A stretch of DNA of 54,048 nt from the NCBI GenBank assembly GCA_007694125.1, contig RECH01000213.1:1-54048 (forward strand). The letters run 5' to 3'. Each line of letters begins with the position of its first letter. The stretch's first letter is position 1. The notes beneath the pieces were generated by a model. That model ran no database searches and was not told the origin of the DNA. It was given only the letters and a program-made list of their open reading frames with translations. Positions 17,489-27,335 of this stretch are shown piece by piece. The position numbers and the translations under genes were made by a program. The DNA is from Leptolyngbya sp. DLM2.Bin15 (lineage in GTDB: Bacteria > Cyanobacteriota > Cyanobacteriia > RECH01).

Positions 17489-19522
17489 ATGACAAAACGT
17501 TTCCCACTGGCTTTGTACCGGCTTTGGCTACCTCTTCCCCTGGCTGGCTTCATGACCGCCCTGCTGCCCCAAGGGGCGATCGCCGCCCGCCCACCTGATG
17601 ACACCATCGCCTGTGAGATCCTGGTGGTTGGGGGTGGATTGGCCGGTGTGGCTACGGCCTATGAAGGGCTATTGGCAGGACGCACCGTATGTATGACCGA
17701 CCTCACCGACTGGATGGGCGGGCAGATTTCGTCCCAAGGCACCTCTGCCCTCGATGAACGCACCACCCAACGCCTTGAGCTGTTCTATTCCCGAGGCTAT
17801 CTGGAATTACGCGATCGCATCCGGCGTCACTATGGACGCCTTAATCCTGGAGACTGCTGGGTCAGCGAGTCTTGTTTCTATCCCTTCGATGGCCATGACC
17901 TGCTGGTGGACCTGCTGGACGATGCGGAACGAGAGGGGCGGGGCACCCTGCACTGGTTTCCCAATACCGTCATCAAAGATCTAGACATTCGCGATCGCCA
18001 AATCCGCAGCGCGATCGCCATTCAGCACCAGCCTGCTCCCGACGCTCCACCGCTCAATACCTTCCACCTATCCCAGATCCTGGAGGATGCCTATACCTAC
18101 GCCGACTCCGATCGCTTCACAAAAACTATTCTACGGTTTGAACCCCTGATTCCCGAGGGAGAGAGCGATCGCGTCGCTGATTGGTATGTGGTGGAAGCGA
18201 CTGAAACCGGAGAGCTGATTGCCCTAGCGGATCTACCCCACCAGCTAGGCATTGATGCCCTCTCCTACGAAGAACCCTCCTCCTCTAGCCCCGTACCCGA
18301 TCCCTACTGCACCCAAGGGTTTACCTACACCTTTGCCATGCAGGCTACCGAAGAACCCCAGGTTCACGAACCGCCAGATTTCTATCCCCAGTACGCACCC
18401 TACTACAGCTATGAGCTACCCCGCCTAGCTGATTTTGATCTGGTTTTTACCTACCGCCGCATCCTGGCCCAAGATCCTCCCCCCCCTGGCACCAGCCGCA
18501 ATATTTATGACTATGAGGTGGCTGTCGGTGATATTTCCATGCAGAACTGGACTTGGGGCAATGACTACCGTCCCGGCACGTCGGAGGATAATCTGATCTA
18601 CACCCAAGATCAATTGCGATCGCTCGGACAGTTTGAACCGGGCGGCTGGCTTGGGGGGCTGCGGGTGGAAACGCTGCGTCGTGGCGAAGAAATCTCCCTA
18701 GGATACTTCCACTGGTTGGTGGATGGGATCACAGACTCCCAACTGGGTGACGGTGTCAAAGAACGCCATCCCAATCACACCTTCCTGAGTGGCCTAGATT
18801 CCCCCATGGGCACCGTCCACGGGCTCTCCAAATATCCCTACATGCGCGAAGGTCGTCGCATTCTCGGGCGACCCGATAGCCGCTATCCCGACGGCTTTGT
18901 GATTTCTGAAATCGATATTTCCCGCATTGACTATGCCGCCGACCCATTCTACGCCGAGAACTTGCCCGACGCCATGTACCGGCAGCTCTTAACGGCATTA
19001 GCAGGACGCAATACCCTCTCGGTGCTCACAGGCAATCTGAGTGTCGAAGACTTGAGTCGGCGATCGCGATCGCGGATCTTCCCCGACTCCGTGGGCATTG
19101 GTCACTACGCCATCGACTTCCATCCCTGTATGGCCTTCCATCCCCCAGAAGCACCGGGAAATATTGAGCGTCCTGGAGAACGGCAGGGAGCTGGTCAGGC
19201 CTATCCCTTCCAAATTCCGCTGCGAGCCCTCATTCCCCAAAACCTGGATAACCTCTTGGTGGCCGGGAAGAGCATCGCCACGAGCCATATTGCCGCCGCC
19301 GCCTACCGAGTCCATTCCTTTGAATGGTCATCCGGGGTTGCTGTGGTCAATACCATTGACGTTGTCCTAGAGCGCAATCTATTGCCCTATGATCTCGTGG
19401 ATAACCTCCTCGCCGGTGAACCAGAACTGGAACGGCTGCAGCGACGTCTGCGAGAACAAGGCAATCCCATCGCCTTCCCAGATACATCCATCTTTAACGA
19501 AGATTGGGACGGCTGGCGTTAA
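17489..19522 (+). CDS. Secreted FAD-dependent oxidoreductase
   Basis: A 677-residue protein. It has an N-terminal signal peptide ending near AIAA (residues 1-33). A dinucleotide-binding motif EILVVGGGLAGVATAYE follows near 41-57, and the conserved stretch DWMGGQISSQGTSALDE comes next. Near the C-terminus NLLVAGKSIATSHIAAAAYRV closes the FAD site. This matches the FAD_oxidored family found in cyanobacteria and other bacteria, often with polysaccharide or surface functions; the substrate is unknown. It follows the glycosyltransferase by 87 bases and could be co-transcribed. Confidence 0.88.
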   Translation: MTKRFPLALYRLWLPLPLAGFMTALLPQGAIAARPPDDTIACEILVVGGGLAGVATAYEGLLAGRTVCMTDLTDWMGGQISSQGTSALDERTTQRLELFYSRGYLELRDRIRRHYGRLNPGDCWVSESCFYPFDGHDLLVDLLDDAEREGRGTLHWFPNTVIKDLDIRDRQIRSAIAIQHQPAPDAPPLNTFHLSQILEDAYTYADSDRFTKTILRFEPLIPEGESDRVADWYVVEATETGELIALADLPHQLGIDALSYEEPSSSSPVPDPYCTQGFTYTFAMQATEEPQVHEPPDFYPQYAPYYSYELPRLADFDLVFTYRRILAQDPPPPGTSRNIYDYEVAVGDISMQNWTWGNDYRPGTSEDNLIYTQDQLRSLGQFEPGGWLGGLRVETLRRGEEISLGYFHWLVDGITDSQLGDGVKERHPNHTFLSGLDSPMGTVHGLSKYPYMREGRRILGRPDSRYPDGFVISEIDISRIDYAADPFYAENLPDAMYRQLLTALAGRNTLSVLTGNLSVEDLSRRSRSRIFPDSVGIGHYAIDFHPCMAFHPPEAPGNIERPGERQGAGQAYPFQIPLRALIPQNLDNLLVAGKSIATSHIAAAAYRVHSFEWSSGVAVVNTIDVVLERNLLPYDLVDNLLAGEPELERLQRRLREQGNPIAFPDTSIFNEDWDGWR

Positions 19523-19584
19523 GTCTGGAGCATTGGAGGGCACCCAAACCCTGAAAAAAGTTGCAAAACTTAACCTAAAGACTT

Positions 19585-19596
19585 GGCAAAATTGCC
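19585..19596. promoter_or_regulatory. 12-bp palindrome in the psbY leader region
   Basis: GGCAAAATTGCC is a perfect palindrome, extended on each side by near-matches (TTGG and CCAA). It lies about 70 bases before the psbY start and 60 after the oxidoreductase stop, so it may be an operator for psbY or part of a terminator for the preceding gene. Confidence 0.3.
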
Positions 19597-19663
19597 CAAT
19601 TCCACCGAGAATGTTAGACAAAGATGAGAATGATTCATAAATCTTTAGAGGAGGATCACACAG

Positions 19664-19783
19664 ATGGACTGGAGAATTGTGGTTGTGTTGTTGCCGGTCA
19701 TTTTGGCTGGAAGCTGGGCCGTGTATAACATTGGTAAAGCTGCCCTTAAGCAAGTCCAAACCTTTTGGAACCGCGAAGCATAG
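19664..19783 (+). CDS. psbY: Photosystem II protein PsbY
   Basis: A 39-residue single-span thylakoid protein, MDWRIVVVLLPVILAGSWAV at the start, then NIGKAALKQVQTFW and a short charged tail. The MDWR start, the hydrophobic span at residues 4-20 and the amphipathic C-terminal helix match PsbY, a small subunit at the edge of photosystem II near cytochrome b559. The ATG has an excellent AGAGGAGGATC ribosome-binding site. It stands alone between the oxidoreductase and folC. Confidence 0.93.
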   Translation: MDWRIVVVLLPVILAGSWAVYNIGKAALKQVQTFWNREA

Positions 19784-19868
19784 GCGATTCGTGATGTGCG
19801 TGATCAGCCGCGATCGCTTTGAGACCGGTTTGCCCTCGGTTCCGTGCTGATGATGTACCCATGCGTGA

Positions 19869-19902
19869 GGGGAGCACACACGAAGAGATTAGTGTGTTCC
19901 CC
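19869..19902. terminator. Hairpin after psbY
   Basis: GGGGAGCACAC at 19869-19879 pairs with GTGTGTTCCCC at 19892-19902, an 11-bp stem with one G-T pair. It follows psbY by about 85 bases. No T-run follows, so it is either a weak terminator or an RNA-stabilising stem. Confidence 0.5.
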
Positions 19903-20024
19903 GCTCAGTATGTTTCCCTTCGTGGTTGATGTGGGTTAATAAAAGATGGGCAACTCGATGGACATCGTGATCGCTTGTGGCTGTTGTGCTGTAAACCTCA
20001 CCCTTTACGTCTACCGTTGAAGTT

Positions 20025-21452
20025 ATGCATCAGGCGATCGCCCTAGATCCGGCCTACCAGGCCGCAGAGTCTCTACTGCAGCAGTTTGAGCGATTTGGTG
20101 TAGATCTGGGGCTAGATCGCATCCAACATCTATTGACTAGGCTTGGATCGCCCCACCACCGGGTACCGATCATCCATGTCGCTGGTAGTAATGGTAAGGG
20201 CTCTGTCTGTGCTTGCCTATCCGCCGTGCTCACAGCAGCCGGCTACCGAGTCGGGCGCTACACCTCACCCCATTTGGTGCATTGGTGCGAGCGCATCTGT
20301 ATTCAAGATCAGCCCATTGCCGCCGCCGATCTCTATAGCGCGCTCCAAGAGGTGCAGCGCGCCATTGATCCCGATCAACCCTGTCCCACCCAGTTTGAAG
20401 TGTTCACAGCGGCAGCTTGGCTGTATTTTGCCCAGCAGCAGGTTGATCTGGCGGTGATGGAAGTTGGCTTGGGCGGTCGGCTAGATGCCACCAACGTCTG
20501 CGATCGCCCCCTTGTCAGCGTGATTACCTCTCTCAGTCTTGAACATTGGCAGCGCCTGGGCCCAACCCTGGCCGATATTGCCCGAGAAAAAGCCGGTATT
20601 CTCAAAGACCAATGCCCAGCGGTGATTGGGCCCTTGCCTCCCATGGCAGATGCGGTGGTGCGCGGGCGCATAGAGGCGCTGTCCTGTCCTCCGGTTTGGG
20701 TTGAGCCGGCCCAAGACTGTGGGGAGGGTTGGGCGCTCTACACCACGCCAGCAGGGCTAGACCCGCTTCCCCCTGGGCAAACCTACCGCTATCCTTTGAC
20801 CCTACCTGGCCAACATCAGTGCAGTAATTCTGCCGTGGCGATCGCTGCCCTGCAAGTTCTCCAGCGCCAAGGATGGCAGATCTCAACCCAGCATTTTGAC
20901 CAAGGTCTGCGACAGGTGAACTGGCCGGCTCGCTTACAGTGGTTTTCCTGGTCGGGCTGCTCGGTTTTGGTGGATGGGGCCCACAATCCAGCCGGAGCCA
21001 TCGCCCTGCGGCAGTATGTCGATCAATGCATGACCAGGGGCGATCGCCTCCATGCTCCCATCCACTGGGTCATGGGACTGTTGGCAACCAAAGACCATGC
21101 AGATATTTTGCAGCCGCTGCTGCGCCCAGGCGATCGCCTCTGGTTGGTGGAGGTGCCAGGTCATGCTGCCGCCGATCCTCAAGATCTGATGGATATAGCC
21201 TATCAAGTTTGCCCCACCTTAGGCGCTTGCGAAAGCTACACCGATCCCATAGAAGGGTTGCGGGAAGCGATCGCCGCTAGCCAACGCCATCACCCCCAAG
21301 CTCCTAGCGTCATCCTATGCGGATCGCTCTATCTCATTGGCTGGATGTTTCAATCCGCCGAATGGGCTACGCTGGCAACCACGCTTGATCTGCGCCAACA
21401 TCCAATCGTTCCTGTCCTCCATGAACCGTTAAAGCCCTCATCGGCTGGGTAA
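20025..21452 (+). CDS. folC: Dihydrofolate synthase / folylpolyglutamate synthase
   Basis: A 475-residue Mur-ligase-fold enzyme that adds glutamate to dihydropteroate and to folates. The P-loop AGSNGKGSVCA is near residues 52-62, followed by YTSPHLVHWCERI. The second ATP-site motif is MEVGLGGRLDATNV near 146-159, and LVDGAHNPAGAIALR marks the C-terminal domain. All are characteristic of FolC. It ends about 180 bases before the PEP-synthase-like gene. The spacer after folC has a perfect 14-bp palindrome ACAGCGATCGCTGT at 21479-21492 built on HIP1. Confidence 0.95.
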   Translation: MHQAIALDPAYQAAESLLQQFERFGVDLGLDRIQHLLTRLGSPHHRVPIIHVAGSNGKGSVCACLSAVLTAAGYRVGRYTSPHLVHWCERICIQDQPIAAADLYSALQEVQRAIDPDQPCPTQFEVFTAAAWLYFAQQQVDLAVMEVGLGGRLDATNVCDRPLVSVITSLSLEHWQRLGPTLADIAREKAGILKDQCPAVIGPLPPMADAVVRGRIEALSCPPVWVEPAQDCGEGWALYTTPAGLDPLPPGQTYRYPLTLPGQHQCSNSAVAIAALQVLQRQGWQISTQHFDQGLRQVNWPARLQWFSWSGCSVLVDGAHNPAGAIALRQYVDQCMTRGDRLHAPIHWVMGLLATKDHADILQPLLRPGDRLWLVEVPGHAAADPQDLMDIAYQVCPTLGACESYTDPIEGLREAIAASQRHHPQAPSVILCGSLYLIGWMFQSAEWATLATTLDLRQHPIVPVLHEPLKPSSAG

Positions 21453-21632
21453 ACTAAGGACTCACGGTATACTCACGGACAGCGATCGCTGTACTATGTC
21501 CGTCAATCCGTCAATAAGCTGTATTTCTACCACCATCTTCGGCAGACAAAAAACATCCTTTTTTAAATAAGCAGTATTACAGCAAGGTTCACAATCCCAC
21601 GGTAGCTATCTGCGGATTAGGTCATTACTCCA

Positions 21633-24005
21633 ATGCATTTCTACACCTTGGATCAAATTCAAGCTACCCATCGTTCAGAGGTTGGGGATACCGCATTTCA
21701 CTTGGCCCAAACGCTGCAGCAGGGCTACCCTGTGCTACCTGGCATTGTCATTACGGCATCCGTGCTGAATGATTTTCTCGAACATATCGATTGGTTGGAG
21801 CCCCTATTTGCCGATCTCCCCAATTCCACGTTGCATATTGAAGTTGAAGATCCGCGACAACTGCAAGCGATCGCCCGTACCATTCGCCAATCGATCGAGA
21901 CCAACCCGTTCACGATCACCCATTGGATTGACGAGGTGCTGCACCTGGCCCAGAGCTGGTCGTCCAACCAGGTGGTGCTGAAACCATCCCTGTCCCTCTC
22001 GCCGGAGGTGGGCTACTTCCTACCGGATGCATCCACCGAAAGCCTGATTGATGCCAAAATCTCGCCCCTCACGGATCTAGGTTTGCGGGAAGGGGTGCGC
22101 CATCTCTGGAGCGATTTATTTAGCGCCAAGAGCTTATTTTATTGGCAGCGACTAGGCATCAGCCTGCAACATATCCAACTGGCTATCCTGGTTCAACCGA
22201 TCGCCACCCCTGACCTTTCCGGTGACTTTTATCTCAACGATCAAAGCTTAGATATTCGAGCCATCTGGGGGGTCGATCAAGCGATCGCCACGGGCGAAGT
22301 TTGTCCCGATTGGTATCGTGTTGACCTAGCTACAGGGCAGATCCTAGACCAAAAGGTGGGGCAAAAATTCTATCGCTGTGCTGTCCATTTACCCGATGCA
22401 GCGCCGGAAGCGATCGCTCCCATTCCCGCTATTCAGCCAGGGCTAGACCTCGTGGCGATCGATCCATCCGAGCAACGAGCCGCTGTTCTATCCCCCCCCA
22501 ACCTCCTAGCTCTTGTCGATCTGGCTCGGACGATTGCCCAACAAGGCCCTCGCCCTATTCGTGTCAACTGGCTGCTCTCCTCGCTCCTTCCCAATCCGTC
22601 CGTATGGATCAGCCACATCACGCCGCAAAACCGCCCCTACAATCCATCAGCTACCGCACCACCTACGCCGCCCCTCGCCCATCAGAGTTCGACATCACCA
22701 GAAACGCTATGGGGCATTGGGGTCGCCCAAGGTCAAATTTCTGGACAGGTCTGGGTCGCCAATGAACGCGACACCGTGCTACCCACCCTTCCCCCCGACT
22801 CCATCCTGGTGGCCACAGTTTTCATGCCCACCTGGCTGCCTCAATTGCATCACATTGCTGGCATTGTCACCGAGCAGGGTGGGATCACGTCCCACGGGGC
22901 GATCGTGGCCCGCGAGGTGGGTATTCCTGCCGTTGTCGGCGTTCTCAATGCCACCCAGCACTTGCACACCGGCGATCGCATTACCGTGGATGGCGATCGC
23001 GGCGGCATTTACCGAGGCAGCCATGCGCCCCTCCCTCCCCTAGAGACCTCCTCCAACCATGAGCTCGCGTCGCCATCGCCCGATCGTTCAGCCGTGGCCA
23101 CCGTCTCACCCCATCGCATTCAGCTCTGGGCGAATCTTAACCGCTGGAGTACTCTTCCCCAACTAGACACCTTACCCATTGATGGCATCGGGCTCGTGCG
23201 GTCTGAAATTGCCTTAATGGAGTTAATTGAGCAGCGCCACCCTCTCGACTGGATTGCCCAGAACCAAAGTCACCAGATCCAAGCGCGCCTAGTCGAACAA
23301 CTGCAGCGCCTGGCCAAGGCCATGGCTCCCCGCCCCATCTTTTATCGATCGCTGGATATGCGCTCCCATGAATACCAACTGCTGCGAGGCAGCCCCAGCC
23401 TGATGCCGGAAGTCAACCCTATTCTGGGCATGCACGGCACCCTGAGCTACACGCTCAACCCCGCTTGGTTTCAACTGGAGTTGGCTGCCATCCGCCAAGT
23501 CCAGCAGATGGGCTACACAAACTTAAATTTATTGTTGCCGTTTGTGCGCACCGTTGAAGAGTTTCAGTTTTGCTACCAATGGGTGGTGCGTGCCGGCTTG
23601 ACCCAAGTCCAGGCCTTTCAAATCTGGATTATGGCCGAAGTTCCCTCCGTCGTCTGGCTGCTACCCGACTACGTGAAAGCTGGGGTGCAGGGCATTGCCA
23701 TTGGCACCAATGACCTCACCCAACTGCTGCTGGCAATCGATCGCGAACATCCAGGGCTTTCATCTCGGTTGGATACTCGGCATCCCGCCGTACTGCGGGC
23801 GATCGCTCAATTAGTCAGCACAGCCAAGCAACTGCAGATCCCTTGCTCCATTTGTGGGCAAATTCCTCTCCAGGATGCTAACCTGCTGCAAACCTTTATT
23901 CAATGGGGCATTAGCGCTATTTCCGTCGAACCTCACACGGCTCGACAAATGCATAACCTGCTGCTGAATGCGGAGCGATCGCTGTCGAATCAGCCTCAAC
24001 GATAG
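21633..24005 (+). CDS. PEP-synthase-like protein with an eroded ATP-binding domain
   Basis: A 790-residue protein with the three-part layout of PEP synthase and pyruvate phosphate dikinase. The phosphohistidine domain holds GGITSHGAIVAREVGIPAVVG with His421. The C-terminal barrel holds GLVRSE, FYRSLDMRSHEY, GTNDLTQLLLAIDREH and CSICGQ with Cys741, so PEP/pyruvate chemistry looks intact. In the N-terminal ATP-grasp region, the usual lysine of GGKxAxL and the arginine of VRSSA are replaced (VGDTAFHLA and VLKPSLSL), and GLGE is GVDQ. This suggests loss or change of ATP use. Its stop lies three bases from the convergent gene at 24008. True enzyme function is not certain. Confidence 0.8.
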   Translation: MHFYTLDQIQATHRSEVGDTAFHLAQTLQQGYPVLPGIVITASVLNDFLEHIDWLEPLFADLPNSTLHIEVEDPRQLQAIARTIRQSIETNPFTITHWIDEVLHLAQSWSSNQVVLKPSLSLSPEVGYFLPDASTESLIDAKISPLTDLGLREGVRHLWSDLFSAKSLFYWQRLGISLQHIQLAILVQPIATPDLSGDFYLNDQSLDIRAIWGVDQAIATGEVCPDWYRVDLATGQILDQKVGQKFYRCAVHLPDAAPEAIAPIPAIQPGLDLVAIDPSEQRAAVLSPPNLLALVDLARTIAQQGPRPIRVNWLLSSLLPNPSVWISHITPQNRPYNPSATAPPTPPLAHQSSTSPETLWGIGVAQGQISGQVWVANERDTVLPTLPPDSILVATVFMPTWLPQLHHIAGIVTEQGGITSHGAIVAREVGIPAVVGVLNATQHLHTGDRITVDGDRGGIYRGSHAPLPPLETSSNHELASPSPDRSAVATVSPHRIQLWANLNRWSTLPQLDTLPIDGIGLVRSEIALMELIEQRHPLDWIAQNQSHQIQARLVEQLQRLAKAMAPRPIFYRSLDMRSHEYQLLRGSPSLMPEVNPILGMHGTLSYTLNPAWFQLELAAIRQVQQMGYTNLNLLLPFVRTVEEFQFCYQWVVRAGLTQVQAFQIWIMAEVPSVVWLLPDYVKAGVQGIAIGTNDLTQLLLAIDREHPGLSSRLDTRHPAVLRAIAQLVSTAKQLQIPCSICGQIPLQDANLLQTFIQWGISAISVEPHTARQMHNLLLNAERSLSNQPQR

Positions 24006-24007
24006 GA

Positions 24008-24586
24008 TTATTCTTCTCGGGCAGGGTTTAATCGCTCTACCATCTCAAAGAGTTCTTGGGCGCGATCGCTCCAGCGGCTCACTTGATAGTAGGTGGTTAG
24101 CAGATTCTCGCCATCCACATAGACCTCCTCGGTGGGGTAATTTTGGATCACCTCAAGCAACGTAATAGCGTCATCATCACTCGCCGACAAAATTAACGCT
24201 GCCCGAAGCGCCTGCTGATTGGCTTCCCCCGACGACGTATGAATCGTTTGCCCCACCCGATCCAGCAGCATTTCGCCGACCCACGAGTTGAGGGCCGCAT
24301 CCAAAAACACCAGCCGCATAGGAATCGGGCGCACCAAGGCCCGCCGCAAATCATCAGGATCCTTATCAGTGCGGTTGGCATAGTGGGCCAGATTGGAGGA
24401 TAGTTCTCCCGTCTCGGCAAAGGTCGTCAATTCCTGCACCGATAGGCTACGTTCAAATCCGGCATAGCGAAATACAATGCGCTCTGCAGCGATCGCTGCG
24501 GGCATCCCCCATCCCAGGACTAGGCAACTCGACACCATGCCAATCCCGCATAGCCATCGATTGCGACCAGTTTGCTTACGACCCAT
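24008..24586 (-). CDS. Exported DUF1400-type protein
   Basis: A 192-residue protein with a signal peptide (basic start MGRKQTGRNR, hydrophobic core, AIAA cleavage site near residue 34). The mature part, ERIVFRYAGFERSLSVQELTTFAETGEL and later FLDAALNSWVGEMLLDRVG, matches the DUF1400 region that in cyanobacteria often precedes an alpha/beta hydrolase domain; here the hydrolase domain is absent. The ATG at 24586 has a GGAAGGAG ribosome-binding site and is preferred to an upstream in-frame start at 24661. Function is unknown. Confidence 0.85.
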   Translation of the reverse strand: MGRKQTGRNRWLCGIGMVSSCLVLGWGMPAAIAAERIVFRYAGFERSLSVQELTTFAETGELSSNLAHYANRTDKDPDDLRRALVRPIPMRLVFLDAALNSWVGEMLLDRVGQTIHTSSGEANQQALRAALILSASDDDAITLLEVIQNYPTEEVYVDGENLLTTYYQVSRWSDRAQELFEMVERLNPAREE

Positions 24587-24719
24587 GTTCCACTCCTTCC
24601 ACAACGCCAACAGTACTTCCACTGACGCCTTTGATCGATCAAAAGTTGCCCTGTCTAGCAAGAGAGCATCTGATCAACGAGGATTTAGCCACCCTAGGAG
24701 TAGTGATCGAGGAGCCCCC

Positions 24720-25037
24720 TTAGGAGCGATCGCTGCGATCATCCCGCTCAATCTGCTTCTGTTCTGCCCGCTTTTCCACGCGAAACAGCCAAACCATCAA
24801 CGCCACAACCCCCACCTGCAGGGCAAAGTTGGGGAGAGTCGCCGCCGAGGCTCGTCCTGCAGCTAGTTCCGCCAGAAAAATGAAGGCTCCGATTAACCCC
24901 GAAGCTCCACAAACCCCATACACAAAAATCCTCAGACCCCGATAGGGTGCTTTGACCTCCGCCCGCAGGCGAGCCATCATCTCATCATCTAGCCGGGGAT
25001 TTAACGGAGAAACGCGATCGCGTGGTAATTTTGCCAT
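24720..25037 (-). CDS. DUF3493 family membrane protein
   Basis: A 105-residue protein with a conserved basic head (LNPRLDDEMMARLRAEVKAPYRGLRIFVY) and two hydrophobic spans near residues 35-57 and 68-88. This matches the DUF3493 family, found in cyanobacteria and plastids, where relatives act in photosystem II accumulation. It lies between the DUF1400 gene and the kinase gene on the same strand. Its specific role here is unknown. Confidence 0.75.
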   Translation of the reverse strand: MAKLPRDRVSPLNPRLDDEMMARLRAEVKAPYRGLRIFVYGVCGASGLIGAFIFLAELAAGRASAATLPNFALQVGVVALMVWLFRVEKRAEQKQIERDDRSDRS

Positions 25038-25091
25038 CCAACCTCAGCCTAGGCGTACCCATTCATTGCTACTACTCTACCAAAACCCACT

Positions 25092-26705
25092 CTACCAAAA
25101 TCCCCGCTTACCACTGGGATGAATCGTGGCCCAGTTGGTGCGGGCTGTGGCTAGCTGCTCATCGGAAACCTTCGCCCCGGTCAAATCTGCCCCGCAGAGA
25201 TTGGCCCCTCGCAGGTTGGCATTACTCAGGTAGGCATAGCTCAAATCTGCCCCTCGTAGATTTGCGCCGCCTAGATCCGCATGGCTGAGGTAGGCCCGGG
25301 CCAGGTTGGCATTTTTCAAGACCGCTTGGTTCAAATTCGCTCGCCCAAAGTCGGCGTTAAACAAGTTGGCGTTCTGGCAGTTGGTTTTTTGTAGCTTCGA
25401 TTGGTGAAAGCTGGCTCCCGATAAATCAGCCTTTTGCAAACTCAACCCCCCCAAGTTATGAGAGGTGAAGTCGCGCCGCCCTTTCCCATAGGACTCCAGC
25501 AGTTCCTCTGCCGTCAGACGCGGCATGACTTTGGCGCTTCCCCCTCGCGACGAACTCGTGGAGCCCGTGGCCGTATCGGACGACGTGGACGACTTGCGCA
25601 AAAGCTGGTGGCGAGAGGCTCCCGGCTGGAGACTGGTAGCATCAGACGCATTGCGCGACTGGCGAGCCCGAATCGCCGCCGCAATGCGTGAGGTGGGCGA
25701 CGATGTAGACATTTCATTGCTGTTGCCAATCGTCCGACCCATACCAGATTTAGGCGATCGCGGCGGCCGGTTGGCCGTCACCATACTCTGGGCCAAACTG
25801 TCCATATAGGGCTCTAGGTCTAGCGCCCGCAGCACGTCATTGGCCGACTGGAAGCGATGGCGCACCGACACCTCCAGCATTTTCTCCAGCACACTGGCAA
25901 AGTGATCGCTCACATGCACATAGTCTCGCCACAGCATTTCCCCCGTGGCGGGATCATAGTCCATATCCTTCGGTGACTTGCCCGCCAATAAATAGACGCA
26001 GGTGACACCTAGGGCATATAGGTCGCTGGCATACACGGGGCGCATCGCCATCTGCTCCGGTGGCGCATAGCCGGGGGTGCCAATGGCGTAGGAGGTCAAC
26101 GCCGTTTGCTCAGACGCGGCAGCCTTGACCGGGTCAATTTTGTCCTTCACCGCCCCAAAGTCGATGAGCACCAGCTTCTTGTCTTCCGTACGCCGAATCA
26201 AGTTGGCTGGCTTAATATCTCGGTGAATGACCTGCTGGCTGTGAATGTACTGAATCATCGGCAGGACTTCACTCAGGAATTGCTTTACCCCTGCTTCGCT
26301 GAAGGGCCCTGAGCCCCGCACTTCCTGCTGCAGCGTGGAGCCGCTGATATATTCCTGAACAAGATAGAACTCTTGGTTGGCCTCGAAGTAGTCGAGCAAG
26401 CGCGGAACCTGGGGATGATTGCCAATCTTGCCTAGGGTTTTGGCTTCCCGCTTAAACAGCTCTCGCGCCATCAGCAAGACATTGGGCGATGGGGCGGCAG
26501 GGCGGAGCTGCTTGATCACACAGTGGGGATGGCCAGGTAGCTCTTCATCGCGGGCCAGGAATGTTGCTCCAAACCCCCCCTGTCCAAGAACCTGTATCGC
26601 TCTGTATCGCCCTTGCAGCAGCAATGGAGAACCACAGGCTTGACACAGTTCTGTGTGCGCCAGGTTCTCAGGATTAGGGCAAGAGGGGTTTAGACAATAG
26701 CTCAT
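25092..26705 (-). CDS. SpkB-like serine/threonine kinase with pentapeptide repeats
   Basis: A 537-residue protein. It begins with a cysteine motif (CLNPSCPNPEN, then CQACGSPL) that is likely to bind a metal. The kinase domain follows: GQGGFGATF, the lysine in CVIKQL, HRDIKPANL, DFGA and GTPGYAPPEQ. After a Ser-rich linker (about 310-390) come pentapeptide repeats (ANLxxADL type, about 405-520). This layout matches cyanobacterial SpkB, which is linked to oxidative stress and motility. Length and domain order fit, but orthology is not proven. The gene is preceded by a 630-base spacer. Confidence 0.9.
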   Translation of the reverse strand: MSYCLNPSCPNPENLAHTELCQACGSPLLLQGRYRAIQVLGQGGFGATFLARDEELPGHPHCVIKQLRPAAPSPNVLLMARELFKREAKTLGKIGNHPQVPRLLDYFEANQEFYLVQEYISGSTLQQEVRGSGPFSEAGVKQFLSEVLPMIQYIHSQQVIHRDIKPANLIRRTEDKKLVLIDFGAVKDKIDPVKAAASEQTALTSYAIGTPGYAPPEQMAMRPVYASDLYALGVTCVYLLAGKSPKDMDYDPATGEMLWRDYVHVSDHFASVLEKMLEVSVRHRFQSANDVLRALDLEPYMDSLAQSMVTANRPPRSPKSGMGRTIGNSNEMSTSSPTSRIAAAIRARQSRNASDATSLQPGASRHQLLRKSSTSSDTATGSTSSSRGGSAKVMPRLTAEELLESYGKGRRDFTSHNLGGLSLQKADLSGASFHQSKLQKTNCQNANLFNADFGRANLNQAVLKNANLARAYLSHADLGGANLRGADLSYAYLSNANLRGANLCGADLTGAKVSDEQLATARTNWATIHPSGKRGFW

Positions 26706-27257
26706 GCGGCGTTTCTCATCTCATCTCAACCGCTAGGTGTCATGGAGTAGGGGGCTTCACTAATTGTGACACTTTCCTAAATCTATGTTTCCTAGAAAGT
26801 CATCAGAAGGTGTCAAATTTGGGGAAATTTTCTTGAAGCGTTGCTAAACGTTACAGCAAAAGGGTTGAAGGATCCGTCAACGTAACCGCTAATACCATCT
26901 ATTCATCTGAACCAACAGCTTAAGGGCGATCGCTTGAGGTTACGTCAGGTTGCTGCTCTACCCCATGGTACAAAGATAGCGCGTCATTGAATCACAGCTA
27001 TCTTCAAGCTAAGCCCCTAGTTGAGCACACAACCCTGCACCCCCTTAGATTAATTTAATACCCTATCTTTGGGTTAGATGCCACTGGGTATTGCCCATCA
27101 TTGTCTAGGCAAGTGACCTTTTCTAGATTTCTTTTTCCGTATATTTGCGCTTGTCAACCAAGCTACGGTCTACAGGTCTGGAGCCATCTCAGGATGCATA
27201 CTGAGGAACCAGGATCGCCAACCGATTGGCAACGATTCAACATTAGGATGGTTGCCG
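26706..27257. other. Long spacer before the kinase gene
   Basis: About 550 bases hold no gene that I can support. AATACCC at 27057-27063 and GGGTATT at 27086-27092 form a 7-bp inverted repeat. It probably contains the promoter of the minus-strand kinase gene. I see no known RNA family. Confidence 0.3.
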
Positions 27258-27297
27258 AAAAAATAGTTTGATCAGACGCGATCGCCCCCCATCAAAC
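27258..27297 (-). terminator. Rho-independent terminator of tRNA-Arg
   Basis: On the minus strand GTTTGAT (27297-27291) pairs with ATCAAAC (27272-27266), and the stem is followed by TATTTTTT, a run of six T. It lies about 40 bases after the 3' end of the tRNA and is a convincing terminator. Confidence 0.75.
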
Positions 27298-27335
27298 CAT
27301 AAGCGTGGGCGGCGCAGAATACCTGTAAAATTAAA

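Noticed and set aside
19379-19879. 166-codon minus-strand frame across the end of the oxidoreductase gene and psbY
   Set aside because: It runs antisense to psbY and to the oxidoreductase 3' end and has no recognisable motif.
26706-27257. Possible missed gene in the long spacer before the kinase
   Set aside because: No frame of useful length or with protein-like composition was found on either strand.
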